Shown in pieces: positions 7,411-17,427 of a DNA stretch of 64,000 bases. The first letter of the stretch is position 1, and the number at the start of each line of letters is the position of its first letter. The position numbers and the translations under genes are program-made. This DNA comes from Planctomycetaceae bacterium (lineage in GTDB: Bacteria > Planctomycetota > Planctomycetia > Planctomycetales > Planctomycetaceae): contig OMIV01000289.1 of NCBI GenBank assembly GCA_900299185.1, forward strand, positions 1 to 64,000, in the 5' to 3' direction. The notes below the pieces were generated by a model. That model searched no databases and had not been told where the DNA came from. It saw only the letters and a list, made by a program, of their open reading frames with translations.

Positions 7411-9678
7411 ATGCGAGTGAGTTGGCTCCAAGCCTGCGTTGTGATTGCTATCTGCTTCGCCAAGGTTGTGATCGGTGCGGACCTCATCGTTCCTCGCAAA
7501 GGGGAACTCTCTTCGCACGGCATCCATGTGACGGTCCCCTTGGAGCCACTCGCGCGAGATCTCACCGCCATCGAATGGCCAATTAGCGAACGGCATGTCG
7601 TCATCGGTGGCATCCCATTTGATCTCGTGAATCGCCCCGATGCCGACAACCTGTTCCTTAAGTCTGCCGAGTGGCCGGATTGGAAGACGGACCCGAGTTC
7701 GTACTACGCCGCCTATGACAAAGGCCCCGAGCAACCAGGTGATCCGCGACGACCGCTCTTCAAAATTCCGGTCGGCGATTACTCGGCGGTCTATGTGTTG
7801 GCCGCCTGCGAGAATGATCCGACTTACTCGCCCAATATCAGCTTCCGCATCGGAGCTATGGACGGAGCGCGACGTGTGACGCTGCACGACTTCTCGGCGA
7901 CCATTCCTCGCTTTGCAGAGACCAAAAAGCGCAGCACGGACATCGTCCAGATCATCCCCGTGAAGCAAGGCAATCTGTTTGTCGTCCGAGTGCCTCTGGG
8001 TCTCGCCTTTGCTCAAGACTTCTCTGATGAATGGGCCTTTGATGTTGAAGTCACCAAAGAGTTGCACCTCGCGGTGAGGCGTCCTGATCCATGCCGTTAT
8101 CAGATTCGTCCGTTGGGTCTGCCGAGCGGCGTGCATCTTTACGGCATGACGTTTCAACGGGCTCAGGTCCAATTGCATGTAACTGGAACCGAACCGGGCC
8201 ACGTCTTTAATCAACCACAAGTGCCACAATTCAAGGTCGACCTGCACAGCTCACGACGAGCGAATTACGTCATCGAAACCGTCGCGACTGACCATTATGG
8301 CCAATCCACAACTCATCGCAGCGACGAGATCCCTCTGCAACAAGATCAGAAGACCTCGCTCGATATCAAGGTCGACGTGCCGAAGCTCGGCTATCACGCG
8401 CTGGCCATCAAGGTCTTATCGGGTCGTGCCGAGATCCTCCGCCGCACGACGACCTTCGCAGTCTTGCCGCCCGATACGCGACAACATCGCGAGCATTCGC
8501 CTTTCGGAACTTGGGACTTCTGTGGGGGACACTTTACTCCCAGCAATCCAGACCAAACGGGACCGCTCTACATGAAGGCCGGTCTGCGATACGGCATGTT
8601 TTCGTATTCGGCAGACGCTCGTAAGAAGTACGGCATCTTGCCCGGAAGCGAACCTCGTAGCGCAGCCGACTTAGCCAAACGTCTGGCCGCCGACCCGCTG
8701 ACGCCGCAAAACGTCTTGATCTTTCACGAGAATGCCATCAGCGGCCCGCACATCATGCGTGTGCCCGATGTCTTCACTGGCCGAACGCCGTATCAGCTCG
8801 ATGCCAGTGAGCAAACTCGGTTTGATAAGCTGTGGGAAGAAGCACACAAGACCGCGAAGGACGTTCGCGAGCAGTTCCCCGCCGCCAAGCTCGCATTCGG
8901 CAACGGCAACCCACACTTGCTGGAAGAGTTCCTACGTCACAAGTTTCCGGCGGAGCTGTTTGATTCGCGTGGTAACGAATGCGGCAGCTTCATGCGGATG
9001 CCTGAGAACCAACCCATGGACTTCGTGGCGAACAACGCTGGACTGTGGATGGATCGAAAAATCCTCGACCACTACGACTACCGCGATAAGCCCATCACGC
9101 AGTGTTACGAAATCGGTTATCCCTGCACGAATCCCGGCAACCTGACACTCGAAGAACAAGCCAACTACTTCATTCGGCACATGCTGCACTCGCTCGTGTG
9201 GCAGATTCCGTTGATCCGCATGGGCTCGATCACCGACATGGGTAATTCTTATTACCACAGCAATTGGGGCGCATCGGGCATGTGCTTCGCCAAGCCCGAC
9301 ATCAGTCCCAAGCCGTCCTACGTCGCAGTCGCCACGATGACTTCACAGCTCGACGGAGCGAAGTTCACTCGCCTAGTCCCCACGGGATCTGCGTCGGTCT
9401 ATGCCGTTGAATTCAAGCGACCCGACAATCGGTTCGTGACAGCCATGTGGACCTTGCGCGGAACACAAGCGATCAAGGCTGCCGAGTTGAATGAGAACTC
9501 AGTGGCGGTCGACCTGATGCACAACCCAGTTTCGCACTCAGTTTCGCCTGCTCCGATTTTTGTCACCACCACGCAGCCACTCGGCCAGCTCACACTGGGA
9601 GTTCCCGATTACGAACCGCTCCAGCCAAAGACCGACAAGCCAGTCGTCATCGCGCCGCTGGGCGATCTGGCCGACTGA
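7411..9678 (+). CDS. Exported glycoside-hydrolase-like protein, N-terminal part ending at an in-frame TGA
   Basis: A signal peptide (MRVSWLQACVVIAICFA, cleavage near VVIGA) is followed by a beta-sandwich-like region and then, from about residue 365 (PFGTWDFCGGHFTPSN), a part resembling the TIM-barrel region of clan-A glycosidases, with conserved-looking segments LAFGNGN, CYEIGYPCTNPGN and NSYYHSNWG. The substrate and catalytic acids cannot be fixed from sequence alone. The ATG at 7411 is preferred over 7396 because GGGGAG lies just upstream. Translation stops at TGA 9676-9678 after LGDLAD, yet the same frame continues open to 10380, so this is the front of a roughly 989-residue gene. Confidence 0.75.
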   Translation: MRVSWLQACVVIAICFAKVVIGADLIVPRKGELSSHGIHVTVPLEPLARDLTAIEWPISERHVVIGGIPFDLVNRPDADNLFLKSAEWPDWKTDPSSYYAAYDKGPEQPGDPRRPLFKIPVGDYSAVYVLAACENDPTYSPNISFRIGAMDGARRVTLHDFSATIPRFAETKKRSTDIVQIIPVKQGNLFVVRVPLGLAFAQDFSDEWAFDVEVTKELHLAVRRPDPCRYQIRPLGLPSGVHLYGMTFQRAQVQLHVTGTEPGHVFNQPQVPQFKVDLHSSRRANYVIETVATDHYGQSTTHRSDEIPLQQDQKTSLDIKVDVPKLGYHALAIKVLSGRAEILRRTTTFAVLPPDTRQHREHSPFGTWDFCGGHFTPSNPDQTGPLYMKAGLRYGMFSYSADARKKYGILPGSEPRSAADLAKRLAADPLTPQNVLIFHENAISGPHIMRVPDVFTGRTPYQLDASEQTRFDKLWEEAHKTAKDVREQFPAAKLAFGNGNPHLLEEFLRHKFPAELFDSRGNECGSFMRMPENQPMDFVANNAGLWMDRKILDHYDYRDKPITQCYEIGYPCTNPGNLTLEEQANYFIRHMLHSLVWQIPLIRMGSITDMGNSYYHSNWGASGMCFAKPDISPKPSYVAVATMTSQLDGAKFTRLVPTGSASVYAVEFKRPDNRFVTAMWTLRGTQAIKAAELNENSVAVDLMHNPVSHSVSPAPIFVTTTQPLGQLTLGVPDYEPLQPKTDKPVVIAPLGDLAD

Positions 9679-10380
9679 AACATCGAGACCACACGATCGA
9701 GCGAGCTGGAGTTCTACAACTTCGACAGCCCTCGTCGGCTCGGCAGTTTTAAGTACGAGCCAGTTGCAGAACTGGCCGGAGAGAAGGCGGCGCTACGCGT
9801 GACTCCACAACTGCCCGTCGAAGGTTCGTCATACCTGCCGATGTATTCGGTGCTCACTCACAAGACGGGATTGAAGTTGCCCGGCGAGCCGACCGAGATC
9901 GCTCTGCAAGTGTTGGGAAACAGCGGTTGGGGCCGAGCAATCTTCGAACTTGAAGATGCCGAAGGAGAACGATTCATCTCAATCGGAGCAGCGGCCAAGG
10001 GCGAGCCGACACGCTGGATGGCCGACTGGATGCCCGCCGCAGAACTCGCTCGCATGAAGGCAATGTCGGTCAGCGACTGGAACACGAACGATGTCCGAGG
10101 CCGCAGTCGCTTCAACTTCGACGGCTGGCGCTACGTTCGCTTCCCTCTACCCGGCAACTACCCCGGCGAGAACTATCACCGCCCCGACAACAGCAACTGG
10201 AAGTCATCTGGCGATGGTGTTGTCCAATATCCGCTGACCTTCAAGAAGCTGATCTTGGAGTTGCCGGAAAAGATCCTGGTGGCCAACGACTATCGAGCCC
10301 CCGATCGTCCCGACATCGCCATCAAGAATCTATCAGTGACCTACTCCCCCTTCCGAGACGTTACGCCGAGAGCCAAATAG
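9676..10380 (+). pseudogene. C-terminal continuation of the exported glycosidase-like gene after the TGA
   Basis: After TGA at 9676-9678 the frame reads NIETTRSSELEFYNFDSPRRLG and stays open for 234 codons to TAG at 10378-10380. The sequence looks like a C-terminal beta-sandwich domain (GWGRAIFELEDAEGERF, FNFDGWRYVRFPLPG). There is no ribosome binding site or good start at its beginning (first candidate GTG at 9799), so it is unlikely to be a separate gene. TGG to TGA is the simplest explanation, as mutation or sequencing error. Confidence 0.7.
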
Positions 10381-10538
10381 GTCGACTTGCCAGCATCGCA
10401 CAGCCAAATCACCGGAACGAGGTCTCGAGCAAGCGGCACGAAACGAAGCAAGCCGCTCTCGACTGCCAGCGGCGTTAGCAACGCGGGCAATCGAAAGCGG
10501 CTGTCTTAAGTTTGCTGAGCAATGAATTGCTCTAGCGA

Positions 10539-11813
10539 TTAATCCACCAGCTCGTTCGCGACGAGTTCTTCGTAAGTCTGTCGACGACGAATGACCTTCG
10601 AGTTCGCACCGTCGCACAGGATCTCGGCCGCCAAGGGTTTCGCGTTGTAGTTGCTGCTCATGGCGGTGCCGTAAGCACCAGCGCTGAAGATGCTCAGCAA
10701 GTCGCCGCGCTGCATCGGCGGCAGGTAACGGTCCTTCGCGAAGTAGTCCGACGACTCGCAGATCGGACCGACCACATCCACTTTCTCGCAACCAGCGATC
10801 TCGCCTTCGACGTCTTCTGGCATGGCGACTGAAGGAGCCACTGGCCACAGGCGGTGGAAGGAATCGTACATCGCCGGGCGAATGAGATCGTTCATGCCGC
10901 CGTCTTGAATGACGAAGGTCTTGCCGCCCTCTTGCTTCTTGAAGATGACCTTGGTGACCAGGATGCCTGAGTTGCCGACGATGTAGCGTCCCGGCTCCAA
11001 CGTCAGACGACAGCCAGCTTCCTTGATGTACGGCACGATGACCTTCGCGTACTCGGAAGCAGCCGGACCTTCGTTCTTGCGATAGCTGATGCCGAAGCCA
11101 CCACCGAGATTGATCCAGTGAATGGGATGGCCCTTCGAGCGGTACGCCTTCACGACTTCAACGGCCTTCTTGGCGGCAGCCTCGTAAGGGTCGGTCGTAA
11201 GAATGGGCGAGCCCAGGTGCATATGAATGCCGCTGAGTTCCAAGTTGGGATTCTTCAAAACCTTCTCGGCCAGTTGGTCAGCTCGTTCGATATCCATACC
11301 GAACTTGTTGCCCTTCTTGCCGGTGGTCGTCTTGGTATGTGTCTTGGCATCGATGTCGGGATTCAGCCGCAGAGCGACTCGTCCCACCACGCCCAAAGAC
11401 TTCGCGACGGAAGCAATGGCATCGAGTTCGGCTTCGCTCTCCACGTCGAACTTGAGGATGTTGCATTCAAGAGCGAAACGGATTTCGTCGTCGGTCTTGC
11501 CCACACCAGCGAACACGACCTTGCTTGTATCAGCACCGGCCTTCTTCACTCGGAAGAGTTCGCCGCCGGAGACGACGTCAAAGCTGCTGCCAGCTTCGGC
11601 CATCGTCTTCAGGATGCTGAGATTTCCATTGGCCTTTACCGAGTAACAGATCACCGGATCGACTTCAGCAAACGCGGTTTGAATCTCGCGCAGCCGAGTG
11701 ACCAATGCCGACTTGGAGTAGATCCACAACGGAGTCCCGTGCTGCTCTGCCAACTTCGCGACCGAGACACCTTCGCAATAAAGCTGTCCGTTCTGGTACT
11801 GAAAACCGCTCAT
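10539..11813 (-). CDS. lysA: Diaminopimelate decarboxylase
   Basis: A fold-type III PLP enzyme that decarboxylates meso-diaminopimelate to lysine, the last step of lysine synthesis. The PLP-lysine motif YSVKANGN, the HLGS motif (IHMHLGSPI), the Gly-rich [21 protein letters not shown] and CESSDYFA are all present. The start at 11813 gives 424 residues, a normal length, with AGGA upstream; the longer in-frame extension to 12056 is not supported. Diaminopimelate decarboxylase also implies a diaminopimelate supply, relevant to peptidoglycan in Planctomycetota. Confidence 0.96.
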   Translation of the reverse strand: MSGFQYQNGQLYCEGVSVAKLAEQHGTPLWIYSKSALVTRLREIQTAFAEVDPVICYSVKANGNLSILKTMAEAGSSFDVVSGGELFRVKKAGADTSKVVFAGVGKTDDEIRFALECNILKFDVESEAELDAIASVAKSLGVVGRVALRLNPDIDAKTHTKTTTGKKGNKFGMDIERADQLAEKVLKNPNLELSGIHMHLGSPILTTDPYEAAAKKAVEVVKAYRSKGHPIHWINLGGGFGISYRKNEGPAASEYAKVIVPYIKEAGCRLTLEPGRYIVGNSGILVTKVIFKKQEGGKTFVIQDGGMNDLIRPAMYDSFHRLWPVAPSVAMPEDVEGEIAGCEKVDVVGPICESSDYFAKDRYLPPMQRGDLLSIFSAGAYGTAMSSNYNAKPLAAEILCDGANSKVIRRRQTYEELVANELVD

Positions 11814-12107
11814 GAATGGTCCTGAGGTTTGGTGGGACGAAAGATTGCCCATCCGGGCTGGTGCAATAGAAACGACAGGCGCTGACCGCGTGACGAAGAA
11901 CAAGTTCGCTTCGCTCGGCGAACGGTCTGATGCTGATGGCGTCATTGAAAGTCGCGCCAACGAATCGGACTCACGAAGCGTCGAGGACGCTGCACACCGA
12001 GTCTGAGAGGCACTCATTCGAACGGAGAGGGCGTGGTGCTTTCGAGCAAAGCCCACGCCCCTAAACGTTTCCGAGCGCGTCAGCGATTGATCAAGTCAGC
12101 CTACGAA

Positions 12108-13289
12108 CTAGCCGAGTTCCGCCATGCGCTTGCAGATCGCTTCGGCCATTTCGCGAGTGCCCACAGCGGTGGGATCGTTGCGATCTGCCTTCATGTCGTA
12201 GGTCACGTACTTGCCTTCTTCGATGATGCTGGAGACTGCTCGCTCCAACTTCTCAGCAGCGGCCTTCTCGCCAATGTGTTCCAGCAACAGCTTGCCGCTG
12301 AGGATCAAGGCCGTTGGGTTCACCTTGTTCTGGCCCTTGTACTTCGGAGCCGATCCGTGAGTCGCTTCGAAGATCGCTGAATCGGGACCAATGTTGGCAC
12401 CAGGAGCCACTCCCAAGCCGCCGACCAATCCAGCGCACAGGTCGCTGAGGATGTCGCCGTAGAGATTGCCCATGACGAGGACGTCGTAGTTCTCGGGCTT
12501 TTGAACCAGTTGCATGCACATGTTGTCGACGAGTCGTTCGATGTATTGAACGCCGCTGCCGTCCTTGACCTTGCCAGCCAATTGAGCATCAGCCGTCACA
12601 CCATTGGCGAGCTTGGCGTCTTCGAACTTGGCACCGTAAGCAACGGCGACAGCGCGAGTCTCGTCGTACCACAGACCGTCGGTGAACTTCATGATGTTCG
12701 CCTTGCTGATCGACGTGACAGACTTGCGGCCATGACGAACTGCGTAATCGAAAGCGTAGTTGCAAATGTTGCGAGTACCTTCGACGGACATCGGCTTGAT
12801 GCTGACGCCGGTGGTTTGCAAACCGCTGTTGATCTTCTTGCCCGTCGCCGCTGCGTTGATGAACTGAATCAGCTCGGTCGTCTTGGCTTCGCCAGCCTTG
12901 AACTCGACACCGGCATAGAGGTCTTCAGTGTTCTCGCGGACGATGACCAGGTCGACGTTGGTCTTGTCGTAGTAGGAACGCACTCCCTTGTAGGTCTTGC
13001 AGGGACGAACGCAGGCGTAGAGCCCGAGTTCTTGTCTCAGAGCAACGTTGACCGAGCGGAAGCCCTTACCGATGGGCGTGGTGATGGGCGACTTGAGAGC
13101 GATCTTGTCCTTACGAATGGACGCAAAGACGGAGTCTGGAATCTTGCCTTGAGCTTCAATGACTTCGATGCCGCACTCTTGAACGTCCCAATTGATCTTC
13201 ACGCCGGTGGCATCCAAGCAGCGACGAGTAGCTTCAGCGAGTTCGGGGCCGGTTCCATCTCCAGGGATCAGCGTGACGTCGTAAGCCAT
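12108..13289 (-). CDS. icd: NAD-type isocitrate dehydrogenase (isocitrate/isopropylmalate dehydrogenase family)
   Basis: Oxidative decarboxylation of isocitrate to 2-oxoglutarate in the TCA cycle. Family motifs are clear: [10 protein letters not shown] at the N-terminus, the substrate loop [31 protein letters not shown], the metal-binding [13 protein letters not shown], and [17 protein letters not shown]. The substrate loop favours isocitrate over isopropylmalate; homoisocitrate activity cannot be ruled out. The pattern resembles NAD-linked enzymes, but the cofactor is inferred. The start has a strong Shine-Dalgarno (GAGGAA). lysA follows on the same strand after 294 bases, so co-transcription is possible but not shown. 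Confidence 0.92.
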   Translation of the reverse strand: MAYDVTLIPGDGTGPELAEATRRCLDATGVKINWDVQECGIEVIEAQGKIPDSVFASIRKDKIALKSPITTPIGKGFRSVNVALRQELGLYACVRPCKTYKGVRSYYDKTNVDLVIVRENTEDLYAGVEFKAGEAKTTELIQFINAAATGKKINSGLQTTGVSIKPMSVEGTRNICNYAFDYAVRHGRKSVTSISKANIMKFTDGLWYDETRAVAVAYGAKFEDAKLANGVTADAQLAGKVKDGSGVQYIERLVDNMCMQLVQKPENYDVLVMGNLYGDILSDLCAGLVGGLGVAPGANIGPDSAIFEATHGSAPKYKGQNKVNPTALILSGKLLLEHIGEKAAAEKLERAVSSIIEEGKYVTYDMKADRNDPTAVGTREMAEAICKRMAELG

Positions 13290-13779
13290 GAAAGTTCCTC
13301 ACAAGGGTTAAAGGGTCATTGAAGTCATCAAAGTGAATGGCTTCGGAGTGCAACCGCCCAAGTCCGCCGAGGAGGCTCGACGGGAGCGAAAAAGCTGGCC
13401 AGCACGGGAACAGCCACTGTTGCAGCGCGGCACAGAAGCTCGTTCGCGAGGGACTTTGACCGCTGAAAACGCACAGATTTTCGCGGACTTCGAAAGTTAC
13501 GGCGTAGCGTCTGGATTCTCAAGTTGCTCACAAGCACTACCGCAGCGAGCCAACTGGATGCCGCCGAAGATATTCATCGCGCGGCCAATTCCGGCCATGA
13601 GGAAGTCGCCTTCAAGCCTTCGCTGCATGCTCGCCCGAAGCGCGACGGATCGCGTCAACAGATGCGAGATCGCGCTCAATCAAACTGGGTGGCTAGAAAC
13701 TTAGCGATCGCTCATCCTGCCCGGCGATCAACCACTCCTGCCGATTTCCATCACGCTCTCGTTCAGAAGGATGACTCGA
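13290..13779. other. Gene-free stretch between icd and the esterase gene
   Basis: This lies between two divergent genes. Short frames on both strands lack a ribosome binding site and recognisable motifs. I see no repeat family or terminator; it should contain the promoters of icd (minus) and the esterase (plus). Confidence 0.5.
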
Positions 13780-14688
13780 ATGCTGGCTCTCAAGACGTGG
13801 TTCGTGCGTGTAACGCTGGGGTTGGTACTGGTGAGCGGTTTGCAAACAGCGACCCTCCAAGCTGCCGATGTCACCTGGGAAAACAATGTAGTCTATGGCA
13901 AAGGTGGCAATGATGAACTCCAACTGGACATCGCCAAGCCGGGTGAAGGGAGCGGTCCATTTCCAGCCGTCGTGTTTATCCACGGTGGCGGTTGGTCCGG
14001 CGGCAATCGAGCGGGCTTTCGAGGTTTTGCAGAGCAAGCTGCTAAACGCGGCTATGTCGGGCTGACGATCAGTTACCGACTGACGCAGATCGATCCCGAA
14101 ACGAAGGTCGGCAAGGTGCCGTTCCCGGCTCAGATTGAAGACTGCAAGTGCGCGATCCGTTGGTTGCGAGCGAACGCTGCCAAATACAACGTTGATGCCA
14201 AGCACATCGGAGTTGGCGGCGGCTCGGCTGGCGGGCACTTGAGCTTGCTGGTGGGTCTGACGGACTCAAGCCACAAGCTCGAAGGCAGCGGCGGACATGC
14301 CGACCAATCCAGCCGCGTGCAAGCTGTCGTCAACATCTTCGGTCCAACAGACATCAAGGCTTGCTGGGACACATCCGCCGGAGCTCGCCAATTCATTCAA
14401 GGACTCTGCGGCAAACTCGACGACCCGAAGAACACTTTCAAAGCCGCCAGCCCAGTCACCTACATCAGCAGTGACGATCCGCCGATCCTGACGTTGCATG
14501 GTTCCGCCGACACATTGGTTCCGCCGTCGCAAGCCACTCTTCTCGACGAGCAGCTCAAGACCGCCAAGGTCAAACACGAGCTTGTGATCCTCGAAGGCGA
14601 AGGACACGGCTTCAAAGGCGAGAAGCAGACTCAAGCCATGAACGCGATGTGGAAGTTCCTCGACGAGAATCTGAAGACCAAGCCGTAA
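13780..14688 (+). CDS. Exported alpha/beta hydrolase, esterase/lipase type (BD-FAE-like)
   Basis: A signal peptide (ending near LQTATLQAAD) precedes an alpha/beta hydrolase fold. The oxyanion motif HGGGW, the nucleophile elbow GGGSAGG, an acid in HGSADTLVPP and the His in EGHGFKG form a complete catalytic set. The family hydrolyses ester bonds, often acetyl or feruloyl groups on plant polymers; the substrate here is not known. The ATG at 13780 is preferred because AGAAGGA lies 7 bases before it; the in-frame ATG at 13771 is too close to that site. Confidence 0.87.
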   Translation: MLALKTWFVRVTLGLVLVSGLQTATLQAADVTWENNVVYGKGGNDELQLDIAKPGEGSGPFPAVVFIHGGGWSGGNRAGFRGFAEQAAKRGYVGLTISYRLTQIDPETKVGKVPFPAQIEDCKCAIRWLRANAAKYNVDAKHIGVGGGSAGGHLSLLVGLTDSSHKLEGSGGHADQSSRVQAVVNIFGPTDIKACWDTSAGARQFIQGLCGKLDDPKNTFKAASPVTYISSDDPPILTLHGSADTLVPPSQATLLDEQLKTAKVKHELVILEGEGHGFKGEKQTQAMNAMWKFLDENLKTKP

Positions 14689-14762
14689 TGGCTTCGAGGT
14701 CGCTGTCGTGACGATTCCAATAGAACTTACTTACCTGGGCGCCACAATTTGCGAGGAACACC

Positions 14763-14830
14763 GGTACGACGGACTTGTAGTCCGTCGCGCGCCATCGTTT
14801 AGGAGCGACGGACTTCAAGTCCGTCGTACC
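14763..14830. repeat. Nested palindromic repeat (GGTACGACGGACTTG type)
   Basis: The outer arms GGTACGACGGACTTG (14763-14777) and CAAGTCCGTCGTACC (14816-14830) are exact reverse complements. Each half is also internally palindromic (GACGGACT ... AGTCCGTC), so a cruciform or clover-like fold is possible. It is non-coding and resembles REP/BIME-type intergenic elements. Confidence 0.75.
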
Positions 14831-14859
14831 CCAAAACTGACTGTGTTCTTCAGGAGTTT

Positions 14860-14921
14860 GTGGGGCAGGATTTCAACCGGCGAAACAGCTATCAGTAAGG
14901 CAGGTTGAAAACCTGCCCCAC
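14860..14921. repeat. Palindromic repeat, copy 1 (right arm identical to 39386-39406)
   Basis: The left arm 14860-14878 pairs with the right arm 14901-14921 (CAGGTTGAAAACCTGCCCCAC) with one or two mismatches. The loop begins CGAAACAGC. The same right arm and loop start recur at 39345-39406. The gap 14689-14999 holds this and the preceding repeat and no gene. Confidence 0.8.
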
Positions 14922-14999
14922 ATCAACAAGCTAGTTCTGTTGGAAGCGTCTGTCATAAAAATGACAGCGGCAGGAGAAAGCAGCGAGTGCTCAGCTTGG

Positions 15000-17336
15000 C
15001 TACTTCGCACAGACCACGATGCGATTGCCGGAGACTTCCACGACTTCAATCGGTGTGCCGGGATCAATGAAGTCTCCGTTGCTAACGACGTCCACCAAGC
15101 GACCTTTGAACTGAGCTTTGCCAGCAGGACGCAAACTCGAATACGCAACGCCTGCTTGACCGACGAGTTCTTGATCGTGGCTCGTTGCCAGCGAAGACTG
15201 ACTTCCGTTGATCAGGCGCGGATCAAGCATCGGCCCGTCATCGCCCGGTGGTGCCAAGATCATGTTTCGAATGCCAGGGATGTGCGGCAGGAAACGTCCC
15301 AAGATCAAGGCCACGAAACCGACAGCCACAATCGAGCTGCTCAACGTTCCCATCGACCACGCGAGCTGACGGAACTCTTCGTTCGTCGATGGCACTACAA
15401 AGGTCTGACTGGCCAACACGATCGAGGCGATAATCGCTAGGCCTCCTGACAAGCCGAAGACGCCAAAGCCCGGAATCAAGAAGACCTCGATGGCGACCAA
15501 TCCGGCCCCGATCAAGAACAACATCACTTCCAGCCAGCCCGCCGTGCCTCCCATATAGTTGGCCCAGAAGAACAGTCCGAAGCTGAAGATTGCTCCGATG
15601 GCAAAGATGCCGCTGGTGGTATGCGCTTCGAGGTACAAACACAGAATCCCGATCATGAACAGCAAGAAGGTCACGGCCGGAGATCTCAGCACTGACACGA
15701 GTGTGTCGACCCAAGTGGTCTGAGCGATCGGCACCAGCTTGTCCTTCGGAATACCCAAACGTTGCTTGAGTTCCGAGAAGTCATGGACGGGCTCGCTGGC
15801 CAACCTGAGTTCGTAGGCACGTTTGCCGGCTACAGTCAGGAATTGGCCGCCACCACACTCGGGCACCGGAGCCCCCTTGATCCACTCGCCTTCCGAGTTC
15901 TGAATCTCGGCATCCGTCATGTAACTCATACTACCCGAGTCGCGTTTGGTCGCTTTGAAGACCTGTAAGTCTTTCGCCGACATCGATTCGCACAAGGCCG
16001 GAGAACGCCCTTTGGCTGTCGCTAATCGTCGCAGACTTTCTCGCAGCGGACTGAGCTGCTTCTCGGGTGCGAATTCGAATTGTCCGCCGGCTTCGGTCTC
16101 TTTGATCATGCCCGCGTCACCAAGTTGAGCATCTTGGTGCATGATGATGTCGTCGCATCCCAACGCGATGACCGCCGCACCGCTGATCGCCATGTGCGGC
16201 ACATAAGCGACGGTCCGCATCTTCTTGGGATCGAGTTTGCTGAGCCGATCTGCCAACAGCACGCTGTCATGCACGTAGCCGCCGGGTGAATCGATTTCGA
16301 GAATCACCAGGTTCGCGCCTTCCTTCTCGGCTTGCTGCAAGTTGCGTTCGACGAACTCGCGCAGGAAAGGATTCACCATGCCTTCGACTTTGATGATCTT
16401 CGTGATCGGCACTTCGCCCGTGCCAATGTCCTCGCGCAGGTACTGCCGCTCGAAGCCGAATAAGTCGACCAGTTCTGAGCGTTCATGGGCCGTGTGCGAA
16501 ACGATGATGTCGAGCGACTTGGCGCGAGCACCGGTGAAGACAGCGATGTCGCGTTGCTCTTTAATGGTCTCTAGCGAGAGGATCGGAACGTTGCCTTCTT
16601 GCAGTCGCTTCAACTCGTCCGAACCAATCAAGCGAGTCGTTTGAGCGTCGGGCGTCGCGGCGTCTTTGGTCCCGGTGCGAACCTTGTGCAGCGACTTGGC
16701 GGGGTCCACCAAACTGGCCGCGATCGAGCCCGTCAGTTTCGAGTTGTAGCGCTTCTCAACCATGTTGATGACGAACTGCTGCTCGTCGGCATCCAACGCG
16801 GCACCGCTGCCGAGATCACCAAACTCCGCATCGGGGTGCATCACAATTTCTTGGCAAGCCAGCGCGAGGATGCCGATGCAGCCATCCAAGCGGCGGCCCT
16901 CGGAATGCGACGGAATCCACGCCACCGTCTTCACACGCTGATACTTGGCCGAAGTGAGTTCCTTAGCGATCTCGCGCACGGGGCCGAACATGCTGCGACC
17001 ACGTTCGAGTTCCAAGATCAGGATCGCTTGTCGGTTCTCTTGAGTCGCTTGCTGCTGCAATGCGACCAGCGAATTTCGAACTCGGTTGTAGAAGGTGTCC
17101 GTCACGGGATTGGTGACGGTCAGATACTTCGCGACCGGAGACTTCGGAGCCGCCGCTACTGATTCTTGGTCTTTGGCAATCGCCGGAACGTCGGGCTTGG
17201 CCGCATCAATCGGCGGCTCTTGAGCGACGGCATTCATCGCGACGACGAATCCGAGTAGCAAAAACCACACGGCTCGAACTCCCAACGTCTGCGACCAAAA
17301 CCCACGACCGACATCAGAGACATGCAGGAACGGCAT
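15000..17336 (-). CDS. NfeD-type membrane serine protease (ClpP-class), 778 aa
   Basis: An N-terminal signal or anchor (VWFLLLGFVVAMNAVAQ) precedes two ClpP/crotonase-like segments. The first (about residues 100-230) looks degenerate. The second has LVILEIDSPGGYVHDS and AISGAAVIALGCDDIIMH, where the Ser of ISG aligns with the catalytic Ser of NfeD proteases. Four to five membrane spans follow (from about residue 575), then a C-terminal NfeD OB-like domain (VGQAGVAYSSLRPAGKAQFKG). NfeD proteases usually work with stomatin/SPFH partners in membrane quality control; no such gene is adjacent, though SPFH genes lie at 33-39 kb. GTG 17339 directly precedes ATG 17336; GGGAGAGAAG lies upstream of both. 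Confidence 0.85.
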   Translation of the reverse strand: MPFLHVSDVGRGFWSQTLGVRAVWFLLLGFVVAMNAVAQEPPIDAAKPDVPAIAKDQESVAAAPKSPVAKYLTVTNPVTDTFYNRVRNSLVALQQQATQENRQAILILELERGRSMFGPVREIAKELTSAKYQRVKTVAWIPSHSEGRRLDGCIGILALACQEIVMHPDAEFGDLGSGAALDADEQQFVINMVEKRYNSKLTGSIAASLVDPAKSLHKVRTGTKDAATPDAQTTRLIGSDELKRLQEGNVPILSLETIKEQRDIAVFTGARAKSLDIIVSHTAHERSELVDLFGFERQYLREDIGTGEVPITKIIKVEGMVNPFLREFVERNLQQAEKEGANLVILEIDSPGGYVHDSVLLADRLSKLDPKKMRTVAYVPHMAISGAAVIALGCDDIIMHQDAQLGDAGMIKETEAGGQFEFAPEKQLSPLRESLRRLATAKGRSPALCESMSAKDLQVFKATKRDSGSMSYMTDAEIQNSEGEWIKGAPVPECGGGQFLTVAGKRAYELRLASEPVHDFSELKQRLGIPKDKLVPIAQTTWVDTLVSVLRSPAVTFLLFMIGILCLYLEAHTTSGIFAIGAIFSFGLFFWANYMGGTAGWLEVMLFLIGAGLVAIEVFLIPGFGVFGLSGGLAIIASIVLASQTFVVPSTNEEFRQLAWSMGTLSSSIVAVGFVALILGRFLPHIPGIRNMILAPPGDDGPMLDPRLINGSQSSLATSHDQELVGQAGVAYSSLRPAGKAQFKGRLVDVVSNGDFIDPGTPIEVVEVSGNRIVVCAK

Positions 17337-17427
17337 CACGGCTTCTCTCCCTCACATTCAATGGCGCGACTTCACGCCGTGCCAACGCTTCAGTCGATCC
17401 TTGGATCTTCAGTTAGCGACAGCAACG

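Noticed and set aside
9676-9678. Selenocysteine or TGA recoding at the in-frame stop
   Set aside because: No clear hairpin follows the TGA, there is no Sec family match, and TGA ends other genes of the window normally. A Trp-to-stop change or sequencing error is simpler.
11118-11825. A 235-codon open frame on plus over lysA
   Set aside because: Shadow of lysA; composition is not protein-like.
12501-13322. A 273-codon open frame on plus over icd
   Set aside because: Shadow of icd; no ribosome site or motif.
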